Assembly: GCA_903908265.1 (NCBI GenBank)
Contig: CAIVRI010000005.1
Location: 1 to 64,000 of the forward strand
Direction: 5' to 3'
Origin: an uncultured Pseudomonadota bacterium
GTDB lineage: Bacteria; Pseudomonadota; Gammaproteobacteria; Steroidobacterales; Steroidobacteraceae
DNA length: 64,000 nt
The translations under genes and the position numbers were made by a program. Each line of letters begins with the position of its first letter. Positions within the stretch are counted from its first letter, which is position 1. This document shows, piece after piece, positions 63,634 to 64,000 of the stretch. Below the pieces are notes generated by a model. That model worked only from the letters and a program-made list of their open reading frames with translations. It ran no database searches and had not been told where the DNA came from.

Positions 63634-64000
63634 TCAGCCTAGTCCCGAATGGGGGCGATTTACATCGATTTTATCAAGAAATGCGTCCGCTTCTGCGAGG
63701 ACCTCGGCTGTGCGCTCAAGGGACCAACCGGCAAGGGTGCGATAGGGCATTGCCATCCGAGGATTGCTGGACAGTCGCTCTTTCTGTCGGATTAAGAAAG
63801 CCCAGTAGAGATAGTTGAATGGGCAGGCATCGGGTCCTATTTTCTTCTTCACGTCATAAGTGCACCCGGTGCAAAAATCGGACATTCGATCGATATAGGC
63901 GCCCGAAGCAGCATAAGGCTTTGACGCCATCTGACCGCCGTCCGCGAAGACGGCCATACCGAGCGTGTTGGGCATCTCGACCCACTCAAACGCATCGGCA
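63634..64000 (-). CDS. FeS-type bacterial cryptochrome/photolyase (PhrB-like), C-terminal part, truncated by window end
   Basis: YIDRMSDFCTGCTYDVKKKIGPDACPFNYLYWAFLIRQKERL, Cys ligands of FeS-BCP family; ORF continues to the window end. Confidence 0.85.
   Translation of the reverse strand, partial: ADAFEWVEMPNTLGMAVFADGGQMASKPYAASGAYIDRMSDFCTGCTYDVKKKIGPDACPFNYLYWAFLIRQKERLSSNPRMAMPYRTLAGWSLERTAEVLAEADAFLDKIDVNRPHSGLG

Overview
GC-rich gammaproteobacterial-type chromosomal window with two accessory flanks around a conserved core.

Left flank (~1-8250): a lower-GC segment abutting the 3' end of tmRNA (ssrA). It encodes a Swt1/HEPN-SNF2 helicase and a sacsin-type GHKL ATPase with a degenerate HNH-like tail, a candidate two-gene anti-phage system.

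Core (~8286-50456): ssrA, ridA-like, amidohydrolase, smpB, ratA, rnfH, bamE, fur, CocE-like hydrolase, recN, nadK, hrcA-grpE-dnaK-dnaJ-dapB, carAB-greA-DUF4149-yhbY-rlmE-ftsH-folP-glmM-tpiA-secG, tRNA-Leu(GAG), nuoA-N, initiator tRNA-Met.

Right flank (~50457-64000): immediately after tRNA-fMet there is an array of toxin-antitoxin modules (higBA, parE/RHH, mazEF) and a secreted cargo gene. These are separated by three direct repeats that copy the tRNA-fMet 3' end plus its terminator. Next come two adjacent photolyase/cryptochrome-family genes, one apparently with domains in permuted order. A xanthorhodopsin-like proton pump with crtI-crtB-crtY-blh for retinal synthesis follows, and finally a truncated FeS-type photolyase.

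All calls are from reading the sequence and ORF translations; no database search was run.
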